Positions 8,832 to 16,551 of a stretch of 64,000 bases of DNA are shown piece by piece. The stretch is from NCBI RefSeq assembly GCF_000092405.1, contig NC_014220.1, positions 806,001 to 870,000 on the forward strand, in the 5' to 3' direction. How positions within the stretch are numbered: position 1 is the first letter of the stretch; every line of letters starts with the position of its first letter. The notes beneath the pieces were generated by a model. The model saw only the letters and a list, made by a program, of their open reading frames with translations, ran no database searches and was not told the origin of the DNA. This DNA is from Syntrophothermus lipocalidus DSM 12680 (GTDB taxonomy: Bacteria > Bacillota > Syntrophomonadia > Syntrophomonadales > Syntrophothermaceae). Both the position numbers and the translations under genes were made by a program.

Positions 8832-9863
8832 CTACAGCAAAAGCATGCCTTTAATCATTTCGAGACTCTTGGCTTTTTCTATGGCATCTGTCATAGAATC
8901 CAAGGTAAACCTGTGGGTTATGAGGGAATCCGCAGCTATCGCTCCGCTGGCGATGAGATCAACTGCTTGGCGAAAATCCTGAGGGGTCGATGCGAAGCTA
9001 CCGGTGATAGTGACCTCATGGTAGTGTACCCAACGCGGATCCACCTGTATAGCGTAGCCTGCTGGAGGTCCCCCAAAAATATTGAATATTCCGCCTTTGC
9101 TCACCATGGGCAAAGCTGATTGAATAGCTTGTGGGTTGCCCAGCGAGGTAACTACCACGTTGGCACCATCCCCAGCTGTAATTCTTTTTACTCCTTCAAC
9201 AGGGTCCTGATCACCCGGATCCAGCACATAGTCTGCACCAAGCATCGAAGCCAGATTTCTTCGGTGAGCTAAGGGCTCGATGATGATAACCCTGGCTCCT
9301 ACCCATTTAGCCAGCAAGAGGTGAATAAGACCCATGGGACCTGCTCCACAGATGACTACTGTATCTTCGGGCTTGACCCGGTTAGTTTTCAGGGCAGCCA
9401 GCCCGCAGGATAGCGGTTCGGCCATAGCGGCAGCCTCAAATGTTAGGTCTGCGGGTATCTGTACTACGCCCCCAGCCTGTACGATCTGGCGGGGAATTCG
9501 TACTAATTCGGCAAATCCCCCGTCTATGCCGTGGGCTAAACCGAATTCGTAGCGGCAAAGGTTATGCCTGTTTTGACGGCAAAAATCACACTGGCCGCAA
9601 ACGGCGATGGGATAGATGGTTACCCTATCGCCCAGGTCAATACCTGAGACTTCTTCTCCGAGGGCGATGACTTCCCCGGCTACCTCATGCCCCAGAATTG
9701 TGGGCAAGTTCTGGGGCAGGCCTTGGCCCAGCAAAGTCTTGACATCGGTCGCACAGATTCCGGAAGCCCGAACTTTAACCACGATGTCGCCAGGTTCCGG
9801 CACAGGTGAGGGAACTTCCTCTACTCGAAAATCATTGATTCCATAAACGAGGAAAGCTTTCAT
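8832..9863 (-). CDS. Zinc-dependent medium-chain alcohol/polyol dehydrogenase
   Basis: An NAD(P)-dependent dehydrogenase of 343 residues of the sorbitol/threonine dehydrogenase type. Catalytic zinc ligands are Cys37 (SGICATD), His59 with Glu60 (GHE) and Glu149 (AEPLSC). The structural zinc site is Cys89, 92, 95 and 103. The nucleotide loop is ICGAGPMGLIHLLLAKW. It lies between the aldolase gene (45 bases downstream) and trpF (18 bases upstream) on the same strand. In this context it probably oxidises or reduces a sugar-like or hydroxy-acid intermediate; threonine dehydrogenase is possible but no kbl (glycine acetyltransferase) gene is nearby. Confidence 0.88.
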   Translation of the reverse strand: MKAFLVYGINDFRVEEVPSPVPEPGDIVVKVRASGICATDVKTLLGQGLPQNLPTILGHEVAGEVIALGEEVSGIDLGDRVTIYPIAVCGQCDFCRQNRHNLCRYEFGLAHGIDGGFAELVRIPRQIVQAGGVVQIPADLTFEAAAMAEPLSCGLAALKTNRVKPEDTVVICGAGPMGLIHLLLAKWVGARVIIIEPLAHRRNLASMLGADYVLDPGDQDPVEGVKRITAGDGANVVVTSLGNPQAIQSALPMVSKGGIFNIFGGPPAGYAIQVDPRWVHYHEVTITGSFASTPQDFRQAVDLIASGAIAADSLITHRFTLDSMTDAIEKAKSLEMIKGMLLL

Positions 9864-9881
9864 TCAAGAACCCGTCCTTTC

Positions 9882-10613
9882 TCAAGCTTTATGCAATTCG
9901 GCTTCTTCCCACTGGCGAACTTGAATCAAGAGATCGCGTACCTTCAACGGATCCTTGTAGCCGATGGAAGACTCAACTCCGGAGCATAGATCTATACCGG
10001 CTGGATTAACGGTGCTAAGGGCTTCTCGGACGTTGCCGGGGTTTATGCCGCCAGCCAGGTAAATCGGAAGCGGGGCCTGAGTCACCAAATTCCGGACTAA
10101 GGACCAGTCAGATACCCGGCCAGTTCCACCATACCTGGTCCGGCCTGCAATGACCGCAACCGTATCCAGCACCACGAGGTCGATGCCTTGAGACCGTAAT
10201 TCGTTGATTTTTGCCAGCAGAGAAGCCAGGCCGAATCGAGCAGATATTTGAACCTCATGATGAGCCCCATGAGCTTCCGGCAAATGCAAGGACTGCCATA
10301 AGGCTAGCTCGGGAAAGTCTTTTTTCAGTGAGGCTAGCCGGGCCTGGGGTGCCGGACTTAAGAATTGGATTCCGTAGGGCCGGCAGCCCTGCAGTAACCG
10401 GTTAAGGTCTTTCCAATCTGGATCATAGACCAGAACTATTCCCGGGATAGGAGGGTCGGTTAGGAGATTTATCGCCGAATCCAGTGTCTGAGAACGCGGA
10501 GAAAAAGAAACATCGAAAATAACTCCGAAGAAATCCGCACCGAGGTCCGCTACTGTGTTCCTATCACCGACTGACGTTATCCCACATATTTTAACCTTGC
10601 AGCCACCCTTCAT
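9882..10613 (-). CDS. trpF: Phosphoribosylanthranilate isomerase family protein (TrpF)
   Basis: A (beta/alpha)8 Amadori isomerase, 243 residues, which in tryptophan synthesis turns N-(5-phosphoribosyl)anthranilate into CdRP. The full catalytic set is visible: general base Cys10 in VKICGI, SFSPR at 36-40, general acid Asp150 in VVLDT, GGTG at 162-165, LAGGINPGNV and the phosphate-binding end SGVESSIGYKDP. No other trp gene is in the window; instead it overlaps by 23 bases the gene of a PRPP-enzyme-like GHMP protein. It may be the cell's only TrpF, or serve a different N-phosphoribosyl substrate. Start ATG 10613 follows AGAGGAATT. Confidence 0.85.
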   Translation of the reverse strand: MKGGCKVKICGITSVGDRNTVADLGADFFGVIFDVSFSPRSQTLDSAINLLTDPPIPGIVLVYDPDWKDLNRLLQGCRPYGIQFLSPAPQARLASLKKDFPELALWQSLHLPEAHGAHHEVQISARFGLASLLAKINELRSQGIDLVVLDTVAVIAGRTRYGGTGRVSDWSLVRNLVTQAPLPIYLAGGINPGNVREALSTVNPAGIDLCSGVESSIGYKDPLKVRDLLIQVRQWEEAELHKA

Positions 10614-11811
10614 TTTGGTAATTCCTCTCTTGTGAATTCTCGATTATTCTAGCCCCTAAATTATCGACTTCGGTTTCTATAATTCGAGTATTAGGAAAAC
10701 CGTGATCGCGCAGGTATTTCATGATTCTGTTATATACTAGCGGTTGCTGAGTCAGGGCAAAAGTGGTAGGTCCGACCGAACTCATCCCGGCAACTTCGGC
10801 CCCCATCTCGCGAAAAAGACCGATATAATGAAAGATGTGTGCCCCATACAGCCCGTGTTGCTCGCACTCAGCCCGCTTTGAGCCGATGAAAGTCAAGTCA
10901 AGTATAGCATCTCCAATAGCTTTGAGGTCGCCTTTTACCATGGCGGGTAAGAGATCCAACAGGATCAGGTGCGCTTTCGTGTTGCACTGGCGAGCATCGA
11001 GGTAGCGGGCTCTCCTAAGCAAGAGACCGACTTCGGCTTCGGCAGCTGTGTCTTTACCTGTATATTCGTCTTTCAAACTAGGCACATCGGGTATGATGAT
11101 GATAGCTTTCGTATTAGGTAGCGGAATACGGTAAATCAATTCAGCATCATCGGAACCGATAGCCATGCCTCCGTGGACTCCCACCATTGCTCCAATGCCG
11201 GTCTCGAAGTTGCGAATCAAGTAATCATTGCCGGTAGGGCTTTCTTCGCAAGCATTGTATACCATTACTCGCCGCAACTCCCGGTTGTTGAAAGGCCTCC
11301 CCAGGGCTTCGTTGATAGCGATGCAGGCTGCACACATGGTGCCGGAAGATGACCCCAGCCCTACGTGACGTCGCTTGTGATCAAACAGTTCGATATCGAA
11401 ACCCCCGGGGTACTTGAGGATTTCTTTGAAAACATGAGCAAAGTGCTTGACGATGAGAGGGCGTTCACCTTTTACTGTGATTTCAGGAACGACAGTTGTT
11501 CGTACTCTGGCTTGAAAGTATATACCCAAAGCCAGGCCTATTCCGCCTCCTCCTGGTCGGTAAGGGTTAAACCGATTCATATCTAGGACCGATATGTGAA
11601 GGCGGGCCGGGACCTTAACTTCTACTTCTCTTTCCACTGCTTCTGAAACCACACGCGGCGCCACGCCGAAACTTTCTGGAAAGTTTATAAAACTCCTTTC
11701 GCCTGGTACAAATTCTTCGAGAACCGAGGTCAGGCAATCGAAGGGGCCACCGATGGTGCTGATTTCGATTCTCTGTTTTTGGGGCTGAAAAGCCAAATTC
11801 TGTACATGCAT
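10591..11811 (-). CDS. GHMP-superfamily protein like beta-ribofuranosylaminobenzene 5'-phosphate synthase
   Basis: A 406-residue protein of the GHMP kinase fold. After a 65-residue N-terminal extension it has PARLHISVLDM (68-78) and the glycine-rich RPGGGGIGLAL (85-95), the pattern of archaeal beta-RFAP synthase, which joins PRPP to 4-aminobenzoate with loss of CO2 in methanopterin synthesis. A GHMP loop GLGSSSGTMCAA follows at 151-162, and a late SSVGPTTFAL motif matches the same group. It could instead be a sugar or small-molecule kinase. First gene of the minus-strand operon; start ATG 11811 follows GGAAGGAAGGAG. A leader with an intrinsic terminator lies upstream. No other methanopterin-type gene is present. 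Confidence 0.75.
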   Translation of the reverse strand: MHVQNLAFQPQKQRIEISTIGGPFDCLTSVLEEFVPGERSFINFPESFGVAPRVVSEAVEREVEVKVPARLHISVLDMNRFNPYRPGGGGIGLALGIYFQARVRTTVVPEITVKGERPLIVKHFAHVFKEILKYPGGFDIELFDHKRRHVGLGSSSGTMCAACIAINEALGRPFNNRELRRVMVYNACEESPTGNDYLIRNFETGIGAMVGVHGGMAIGSDDAELIYRIPLPNTKAIIIIPDVPSLKDEYTGKDTAAEAEVGLLLRRARYLDARQCNTKAHLILLDLLPAMVKGDLKAIGDAILDLTFIGSKRAECEQHGLYGAHIFHYIGLFREMGAEVAGMSSVGPTTFALTQQPLVYNRIMKYLRDHGFPNTRIIETEVDNLGARIIENSQERNYQNEGWLQG

Positions 11812-11931
11812 CGTTTTACTCCTTCCTTCCTACCGTATTACGGGTTGTTATTGGTATAGACCGACTAAAGAACAGTAGCCTGATAGCAGGTTTCACACCT
11901 CCTTCAGCCCGAGGAAAAGGAGGAGTACAAA

Positions 11932-12114
11932 CAAAAAACACTCCGGTTGGAGTGCAGGTTAAACCGCTGACAACGCGTCGTCGCTGGAGAGACCACGCCG
12001 ACAAGCGCCGTAACTACCGTCCTACCGTTCCTCAGGCAGTATTTCGTTTTTAAGTGATAACTTGGACTTAAGGTTTGATACTTCCTACCTACTACAATTC
12101 TAATGAAAATTATA
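11932..12114 (-). promoter_or_regulatory. Promoter, structured leader and attenuator of the GHMP-trpF-dehydrogenase-aldolase operon
   Basis: Reading the minus strand: a TATAAT -10 box at 12114-12109 (a weak TTGCGT lies 18 bases before it), predicted start near 12102, then about 290 bases of untranslated leader. The leader folds into a stem of TAGGAAGTAT with ATACTGCCTG enclosing a perfect TTAAGT/ACTTAA hairpin. A second GC-rich part follows, then an intrinsic terminator at 11954-11932: CACTCC-AACC-GGAGTG followed by TTTTTT. The gene starts 120 bases beyond the terminator, so read-through must be regulated or partial. I could not match it to a known riboswitch: no T-box, SAM, TPP, cobalamin, FMN or ZTP core is visible. 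Confidence 0.55.
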
Positions 12115-12322
12115 TCTATTGGAGGATTGAACACGCAACAAATTTGTTTGCAAGGTCACGCGATTACTGAGCAGAAAAATGGTCATGGATAAATTAGCAA
12201 AATAGTCCTAGGAAACTAAGCGCAGCTGCCAAAAACCCGGTCTGGACAGGGATCTTAGGGGGAGGGAGGGCTTTAAGAAAATATGTGCTACTTTTCACAA
12301 TGCAGGAGTCGCTTGCTTGTGT
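12115..12322. other. Intergenic stretch between divergent operons, nothing recognised
   Basis: About 200 bases upstream of the mraZ promoter on the + strand. There is no ORF with a ribosome site. It holds a purine-rich tract (about 12253-12271) and no clear hairpin terminator or known RNA motif. Confidence 0.5.
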
Positions 12323-12357
12323 TAGAATAAGTGGAGTAAAGTGGAGTAAAGTGGAGC
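12323..12357 (+). promoter_or_regulatory. mraZ promoter -10 box and three MraZ-binding repeats
   Basis: A TAGAAT -10-like box at 12323-12328 runs directly into three direct repeats with exact 10-base period at 12328-12357: AAGTGGAGTA twice, then AAGTGGAGCA. MraZ in several bacteria binds tandem boxes in front of its own gene (GTGG-containing, spaced about one helical turn). These repeats lie 37-66 bases before the mraZ ATG and overlap the start region of the transcript, so autorepression is likely. The -35 element is unclear. Confidence 0.75.
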
Positions 12358-12393
12358 ACATTCCCTGTAATCAAACGAGATGGGGCAGAACAA

Positions 12394-12825
12394 ATGTTCT
12401 TGGGCGAATATCAACATTTCTTAGATACAAAAGGTCGCATGACCGTACCGGCCAAGTTCAGAGAAGGCTTAGGTGACACTTTTGTTGCGACCAAAGGGTT
12501 GGACAACTGCTTGTTTCTATATCCGTGGCCAGAATGGAGGACGTTAGAGCAGAAGCTGAGAAGTCTGCCGTTCACCCGTAAGGATGTGAGGGCTTTTGTT
12601 CGCTTTTTCTTTTCCGGAGCTGCGGAGTGCGAGGTGGACAAACAGGGAAGAACGGTCTTGCCGGTACCGCTGAGGGAGTATGCCCGTATCGAAAAGGAAA
12701 TCGTTATCGTCGGAGTAGGGACCCGGGTTGAGGTTTGGGCCCGAGAACTGTGGGAAAACTACCTCCAGACAGCAGGAGAATCTTATGTTGAAATCGCAGA
12801 AAACCTTGATGAACTTGGATTCTAG
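12394..12825 (+). CDS. mraZ: Transcriptional regulator MraZ
   Basis: First gene of the dcw cluster; an AbrB-like DNA-binding protein that controls its own operon. It has 143 residues, normal for the family, with two swapped-hairpin repeats: the first around [14 protein letters not shown] (residues 10-23), the second around [17 protein letters not shown] (residues 79-95), and ending [10 protein letters not shown]. Start ATG 12394 has only a weak ribosome site (GGGGC). The three 10-base repeats upstream are its likely operator. rsmH follows after 17 bases. Confidence 0.95.
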   Translation: MFLGEYQHFLDTKGRMTVPAKFREGLGDTFVATKGLDNCLFLYPWPEWRTLEQKLRSLPFTRKDVRAFVRFFFSGAAECEVDKQGRTVLPVPLREYARIEKEIVIVGVGTRVEVWARELWENYLQTAGESYVEIAENLDELGF

Positions 12826-12842
12826 GGGAAGGGTGAAACTTC

Positions 12843-13766
12843 ATGCATGTTCCGGTGCTGTTGGAGGAAGCAGTGTCGATGCTTGCGCTACAACCTGATG
12901 GCGTTTACGTCGACTGTACAGTCGGTGGTGGTGGCCATCTCGCATGTCTGGTACAAAAACTGGGAGAGAAGGCCACTATTATCGGGATAGACAAGGATGC
13001 GAAGGCGTTGGAAGAGGCGAGAAAAAAGCTAGCTAACGTTTCTTCAAAGCTGATTTTGATTCACGGTGACTTCAGGCGCCTCCAAGTAATACTCAAGATG
13101 CACGGCATAAGCGAGATTCATGGCATCGTTCTTGATCTAGGTGTTTCGTCCTTTCAGCTGGATGATGCCAGTCGCGGTTTCAGCTACCAAGAAGAAGGCC
13201 CTCTCGATATGAGGATGAATACTGACCAGCAATTATCAGCCTGGCATCTGGTCAATGAATGGTCTGAAGAACGATTAGCCCTGATTATAAGGGAATTGGG
13301 TGAAGAACGATACGCTCGGCGTATTGCCCGAGAAATTGTCAGGGAGAGGCAACAGAGGCCTATAAACACCACCTTCGAGCTGGTCGAGGTGATAAAGAGG
13401 GCGGTCCCGGCCCAGGCCAAGAAGGATAAGCATCCGGCCCGTCGCACCTTTCAAGCTCTGCGCATAGCCGTGAATGAGGAATTGGAGGCACTCGAGGAGG
13501 TGTTGCCACAGGCGGTGGAGGTACTGGCCAGCGAAGGAAGAATAGCAGTTATTACTTTTCATTCGTTAGAGGATCGGATAGTCAAGACTTTTTTCAAGCG
13601 TGAGTCTTTGGGATGTCTTTGCCCTTCTGACCAACCGGTTTGTACCTGCAATCACCGGGCACGCTTGAAGATAGTAACCAAAAGGCCAATTACACCAACT
13701 GAAGCTGAGCTAGCGCGCAATCCTCGCAGCCGCAGCGCTAAGTTGAGGATAGCCGAAAAGATCTAG
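12843..13766 (+). CDS. rsmH: 16S rRNA (cytosine1402-N4)-methyltransferase RsmH
   Basis: SAM-dependent methyltransferase (MraW) for C1402 in the ribosomal P site. It has 307 residues, with the SAM loop YVDCTVGGGGH near residues 21-31, LDLGVSSFQLDDASRGFSY and the late signature ITFHSLEDRIVK. A CLC/CTC cysteine group (CLCPSDQPVCTCN) lies near the C terminus. Start ATG 12843 follows AGGGGAAGGG. Second gene of the dcw operon. Confidence 0.97.
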   Translation: MHVPVLLEEAVSMLALQPDGVYVDCTVGGGGHLACLVQKLGEKATIIGIDKDAKALEEARKKLANVSSKLILIHGDFRRLQVILKMHGISEIHGIVLDLGVSSFQLDDASRGFSYQEEGPLDMRMNTDQQLSAWHLVNEWSEERLALIIRELGEERYARRIAREIVRERQQRPINTTFELVEVIKRAVPAQAKKDKHPARRTFQALRIAVNEELEALEEVLPQAVEVLASEGRIAVITFHSLEDRIVKTFFKRESLGCLCPSDQPVCTCNHRARLKIVTKRPITPTEAELARNPRSRSAKLRIAEKI

Positions 13767-13805
13767 AAACCAATAGAAATCTACCGCGAATGGAGGTCGA
13801 ATAAA

Positions 13806-14306
13806 TTGCCCCAGGCCAATCATATAATGGTGCAAGGATACCCGGTCAGGGCCGGGGTGCCTGTGGTCACTAAAGTGAGGAGGATTACGAAACGACGGAA
13901 CTTACAGAGTGTTCGCTTGATAGCTATAATCGCCGCCTTGTTCGGGTTGGGCTTGCTAGCGGTTTTCATCCGGTGTCAGCTAGCGGTTTTGGGGTATCAA
14001 ATAGTTGAGTTAAAGCAGGAGATAGCTGACTTGGATCAACAAAACCGGCACTTGGAGTTACGAATTGCCGAATTGAGTTCGCCTTCGCGTATCGAGACGT
14101 TGGCAGTTACCAAGCTGGGCATGTGCAAACCGGACGAAGTTCAGGTGGTTGCTTTGAAGGAAGAAGTTCCGGTCGTTCCAGTCGAGAGCCTCAGCCGTCC
14201 GAAGACTGTCGGTCAGGCCAAAGAAAAGCCGCTGGAAAAACTGTACCGGGTAGTTGTAAAATTAGGGTCAAGTGCCAGCAAAAAGACGCTGGGGATGATA
14301 GACTAG
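13806..14306 (+). CDS. ftsL: Cell division protein FtsL-like
   Basis: A small bitopic divisome protein expected to form a complex with DivIB/FtsQ and DivIC and bring in the septal PBP. It has 166 residues: a basic cytosolic N terminus (KVRRITKRR), one membrane helix at about 38-58 (LIAIIAALFGLGLLAVFI), then a short leucine-zipper coiled coil (ELKQEIADLDQQNRHLELRI). The tail of about 50 residues is Pro/Val/Lys-rich. Start TTG 13806 follows TGGAGGTCG. Identity rests on topology and on its place between rsmH and the PBP gene, since FtsL sequences are poorly conserved. Confidence 0.85.
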   Translation: MPQANHIMVQGYPVRAGVPVVTKVRRITKRRNLQSVRLIAIIAALFGLGLLAVFIRCQLAVLGYQIVELKQEIADLDQQNRHLELRIAELSSPSRIETLAVTKLGMCKPDEVQVVALKEEVPVVPVESLSRPKTVGQAKEKPLEKLYRVVVKLGSSASKKTLGMID

Positions 14307-14378
14307 AATACTGCCTGGGGCAAGGGAACTAGTCGTTCAAAGGGTGATATTTCTGGCGTTGACTGGGGGATGGAGTTC

Positions 14379-16490
14379 ATGCAAACTACCAACCTCGCCA
14401 TCAGGAAGCGTATTGTCACGCTTTTTTTATTCTTCATACTGGGATTTTTGGGACTGATGGGAAGGATGTTTTGGGTACAGATTGTCAGGGGCGCTGAACT
14501 GTCGGAGAAAGCACTCGAAAACCGCATGCGCGACGTTCCGGTGAAGGCCAAGCGAGGTGTAGTTTATGATCGCAATGGTCGGGAACTGGCGATATCAGTG
14601 AGTGCCGACTCCGTCTATGCTAATCCGGCCGAAGTACGCAAGTCGGGAAGGGCTGAAGAAATAGCCCATACTCTGGCTCAAATACTGGGGTTGGAAGAAG
14701 AAAACGTCTACCAGCGGATAACCAAGGTGTCAGGATTTGAGTGGATTAAACGCCAGGTAGACTTTAAGACTTCGGCCCAGCTAAAGAAACTGGATTTGCC
14801 TGGGATAGGATTAGTAGAGGAGAGCAGACGTTTTTATCCTAAAAAGAGCTTGGCTTGTCATGTTTTGGGAATAAGCAGCATAGACAACATAGGGTTAGAA
14901 GGCGTAGACCGGCAGTACAACGATATAATCGGCGGTATACCGGGGCGGATTGTCATAGAACATGACGCCGTAGGCCGGGAGATACCGGAGGCAACTCACA
15001 GGTATATTCCGCCTACAGACGGAGCCAGCGTGGTGTTGACCATAGATGAAACTATTCAGTACATAGTGGAACGGGAACTGGACAGGGTCTGGGAAGCCAG
15101 GAAACCGAAAGGGGCTATAGCTGTAGTCATGGACCCGAGAACCGGAGAGGTGCTGGCTATGGCCAACCGTCCCTGTTTCGACCCCAACGATTACAAGCAG
15201 TACCCAGAGGTTAATCGCCGCAATCTCGCCATATGGTATGCCTATGAACCAGGCTCCACTATGAAGATCGTGACGGCAGCCGCCGGGTTGGAAGAAGGGG
15301 TAGTGCGGCCTAACAGCCGGTTTTTCTGCCCAGGGTCCATCAAAGTGGGCAAGGAGACGATATCATGCTCACAGGGGCGCGCGCACGGCGCGCAGACATT
15401 TGTTGAAGTGGTCGAGCATTCTTGTAATGTGGGGTTCGTCAGTTTAGGATTAGAGTTAGGGCTTGACAAGTACTACCAGTATCTAAATGCTTTTGGCTTT
15501 GGCCAAAAAACAGGGATTGACCTACCAGGTGAAGCCAAAGGAATTCTGGTTCCGCGTACCCGTGCCAAACAAATCGATTTGGCCACCATGGCTATGGGGC
15601 AAGCCAATGCGGTTACCCCTATTCAGCTTTTAACGGCGGTTTCTACGGTTGCCAACGATGGGGTTATGATGAAACCACACTTGCTGAAAGAGGTGTTAGA
15701 TGCCGATGGTAAGGTGGTAAAGAGAGTCGAACCGGAACCGGTTAGACAGGTTATATCTAAAGCCACGGCTCGGGAATTGGCCTTGATACTGGAGGGAGTT
15801 GTGCAAAACGGAACTGGCCAGAACGCTTATATTGAAGGGTACCGAGTGGCTGGCAAAACGGGAACTGCCCAGAAGATATCGCCTTCCGGAGGTTATCTCC
15901 CTAACGAATATGTAGCTTCTTTTGTAGGATTTGCTCCGGCTAACAACCCCAGGCTGGCCTGTATAGTTGTAATCGACGCTCCTCAGGGTTATCCTTATTA
16001 TGGTGGTACAGTGGCTGCGCCGGTTTTCAGGGAGATCATGCGCGATTCATTGCGATACCTTGAAGTGCCTTTACAAGGTGTGCCTAAGGTTGAAAAAGGC
16101 GAGACGAAAGAAACGGTATCTGTCCCCGATGTCGTTAACCTAACCTTGGATGATGCCCTTACTATTATAAAGCGCCAGGGGCTCGAAGTGCAGGTGGAGG
16201 GCTCAGGGGACCTGATATGGAGCCAGGCTCCCCGGGCTTACTCGAAAGTCAAGAAGGGTACCAAGGTTATAGTTTATCTGTCAGAAGTGAATCAACAGGC
16301 AGGAGAAGAAGAGGTTACCGTTCCCGATTTACAGGGGAAATCCATGCGTGAGGTTGCCCGTATACTGGCGAAAATTGGCTTGCACATGGAACCGCAGGGC
16401 TACGGGTTGGCAGCGAAACAAAACCCAGCTCCGGGAGCCGTGGTTAAGTCGGGATCGGTTGTGGTGGTGGAGTTTGGGCCTGCACCTTGA
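14379..16490 (+). CDS. spoVD: Penicillin-binding protein 2 / SpoVD-type D,D-transpeptidase with two PASTA domains
   Basis: Class B PBP that cross-links peptidoglycan at the septum or, in the SpoVD branch, in the spore cortex. It has 703 residues from ATG 14379 (GGGGGA nine bases upstream; ATG 14370 lies too close to it). It has an N-terminal membrane helix (LFLFFILGFLGLMGRMF), a PBP dimerisation domain, and a transpeptidase domain with Ser293 in the STMK box, the HSCN box and Lys493 in KTGT. Two C-terminal PASTA domains begin at VSVPDVVN and VTVPDLQG. Only one class B PBP gene is in the cluster, so it may serve both division and sporulation. Confidence 0.92.
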   Translation: MQTTNLAIRKRIVTLFLFFILGFLGLMGRMFWVQIVRGAELSEKALENRMRDVPVKAKRGVVYDRNGRELAISVSADSVYANPAEVRKSGRAEEIAHTLAQILGLEEENVYQRITKVSGFEWIKRQVDFKTSAQLKKLDLPGIGLVEESRRFYPKKSLACHVLGISSIDNIGLEGVDRQYNDIIGGIPGRIVIEHDAVGREIPEATHRYIPPTDGASVVLTIDETIQYIVERELDRVWEARKPKGAIAVVMDPRTGEVLAMANRPCFDPNDYKQYPEVNRRNLAIWYAYEPGSTMKIVTAAAGLEEGVVRPNSRFFCPGSIKVGKETISCSQGRAHGAQTFVEVVEHSCNVGFVSLGLELGLDKYYQYLNAFGFGQKTGIDLPGEAKGILVPRTRAKQIDLATMAMGQANAVTPIQLLTAVSTVANDGVMMKPHLLKEVLDADGKVVKRVEPEPVRQVISKATARELALILEGVVQNGTGQNAYIEGYRVAGKTGTAQKISPSGGYLPNEYVASFVGFAPANNPRLACIVVIDAPQGYPYYGGTVAAPVFREIMRDSLRYLEVPLQGVPKVEKGETKETVSVPDVVNLTLDDALTIIKRQGLEVQVEGSGDLIWSQAPRAYSKVKKGTKVIVYLSEVNQQAGEEEVTVPDLQGKSMREVARILAKIGLHMEPQGYGLAAKQNPAPGAVVKSGSVVVVEFGPAP

Positions 16491-16551
16491 ACAGCGAGCT
16501 GCTGCAGGCAGAGACCAAATCAGGTATGAGGTAAGTCTTGAGGAGGCAGAG

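Noticed and set aside
11932-12102. T-box, SAM, TPP, FMN, cobalamin, ZTP or PyrR-type leader for the minus-strand operon
   Set aside because: None of the conserved cores of these classes is visible, so it is listed only as an unassigned leader.
12328-12357. CRISPR-like short repeats
   Set aside because: Only three contiguous 10-base units with no spacers; the position at the mraZ promoter explains them as operator boxes.
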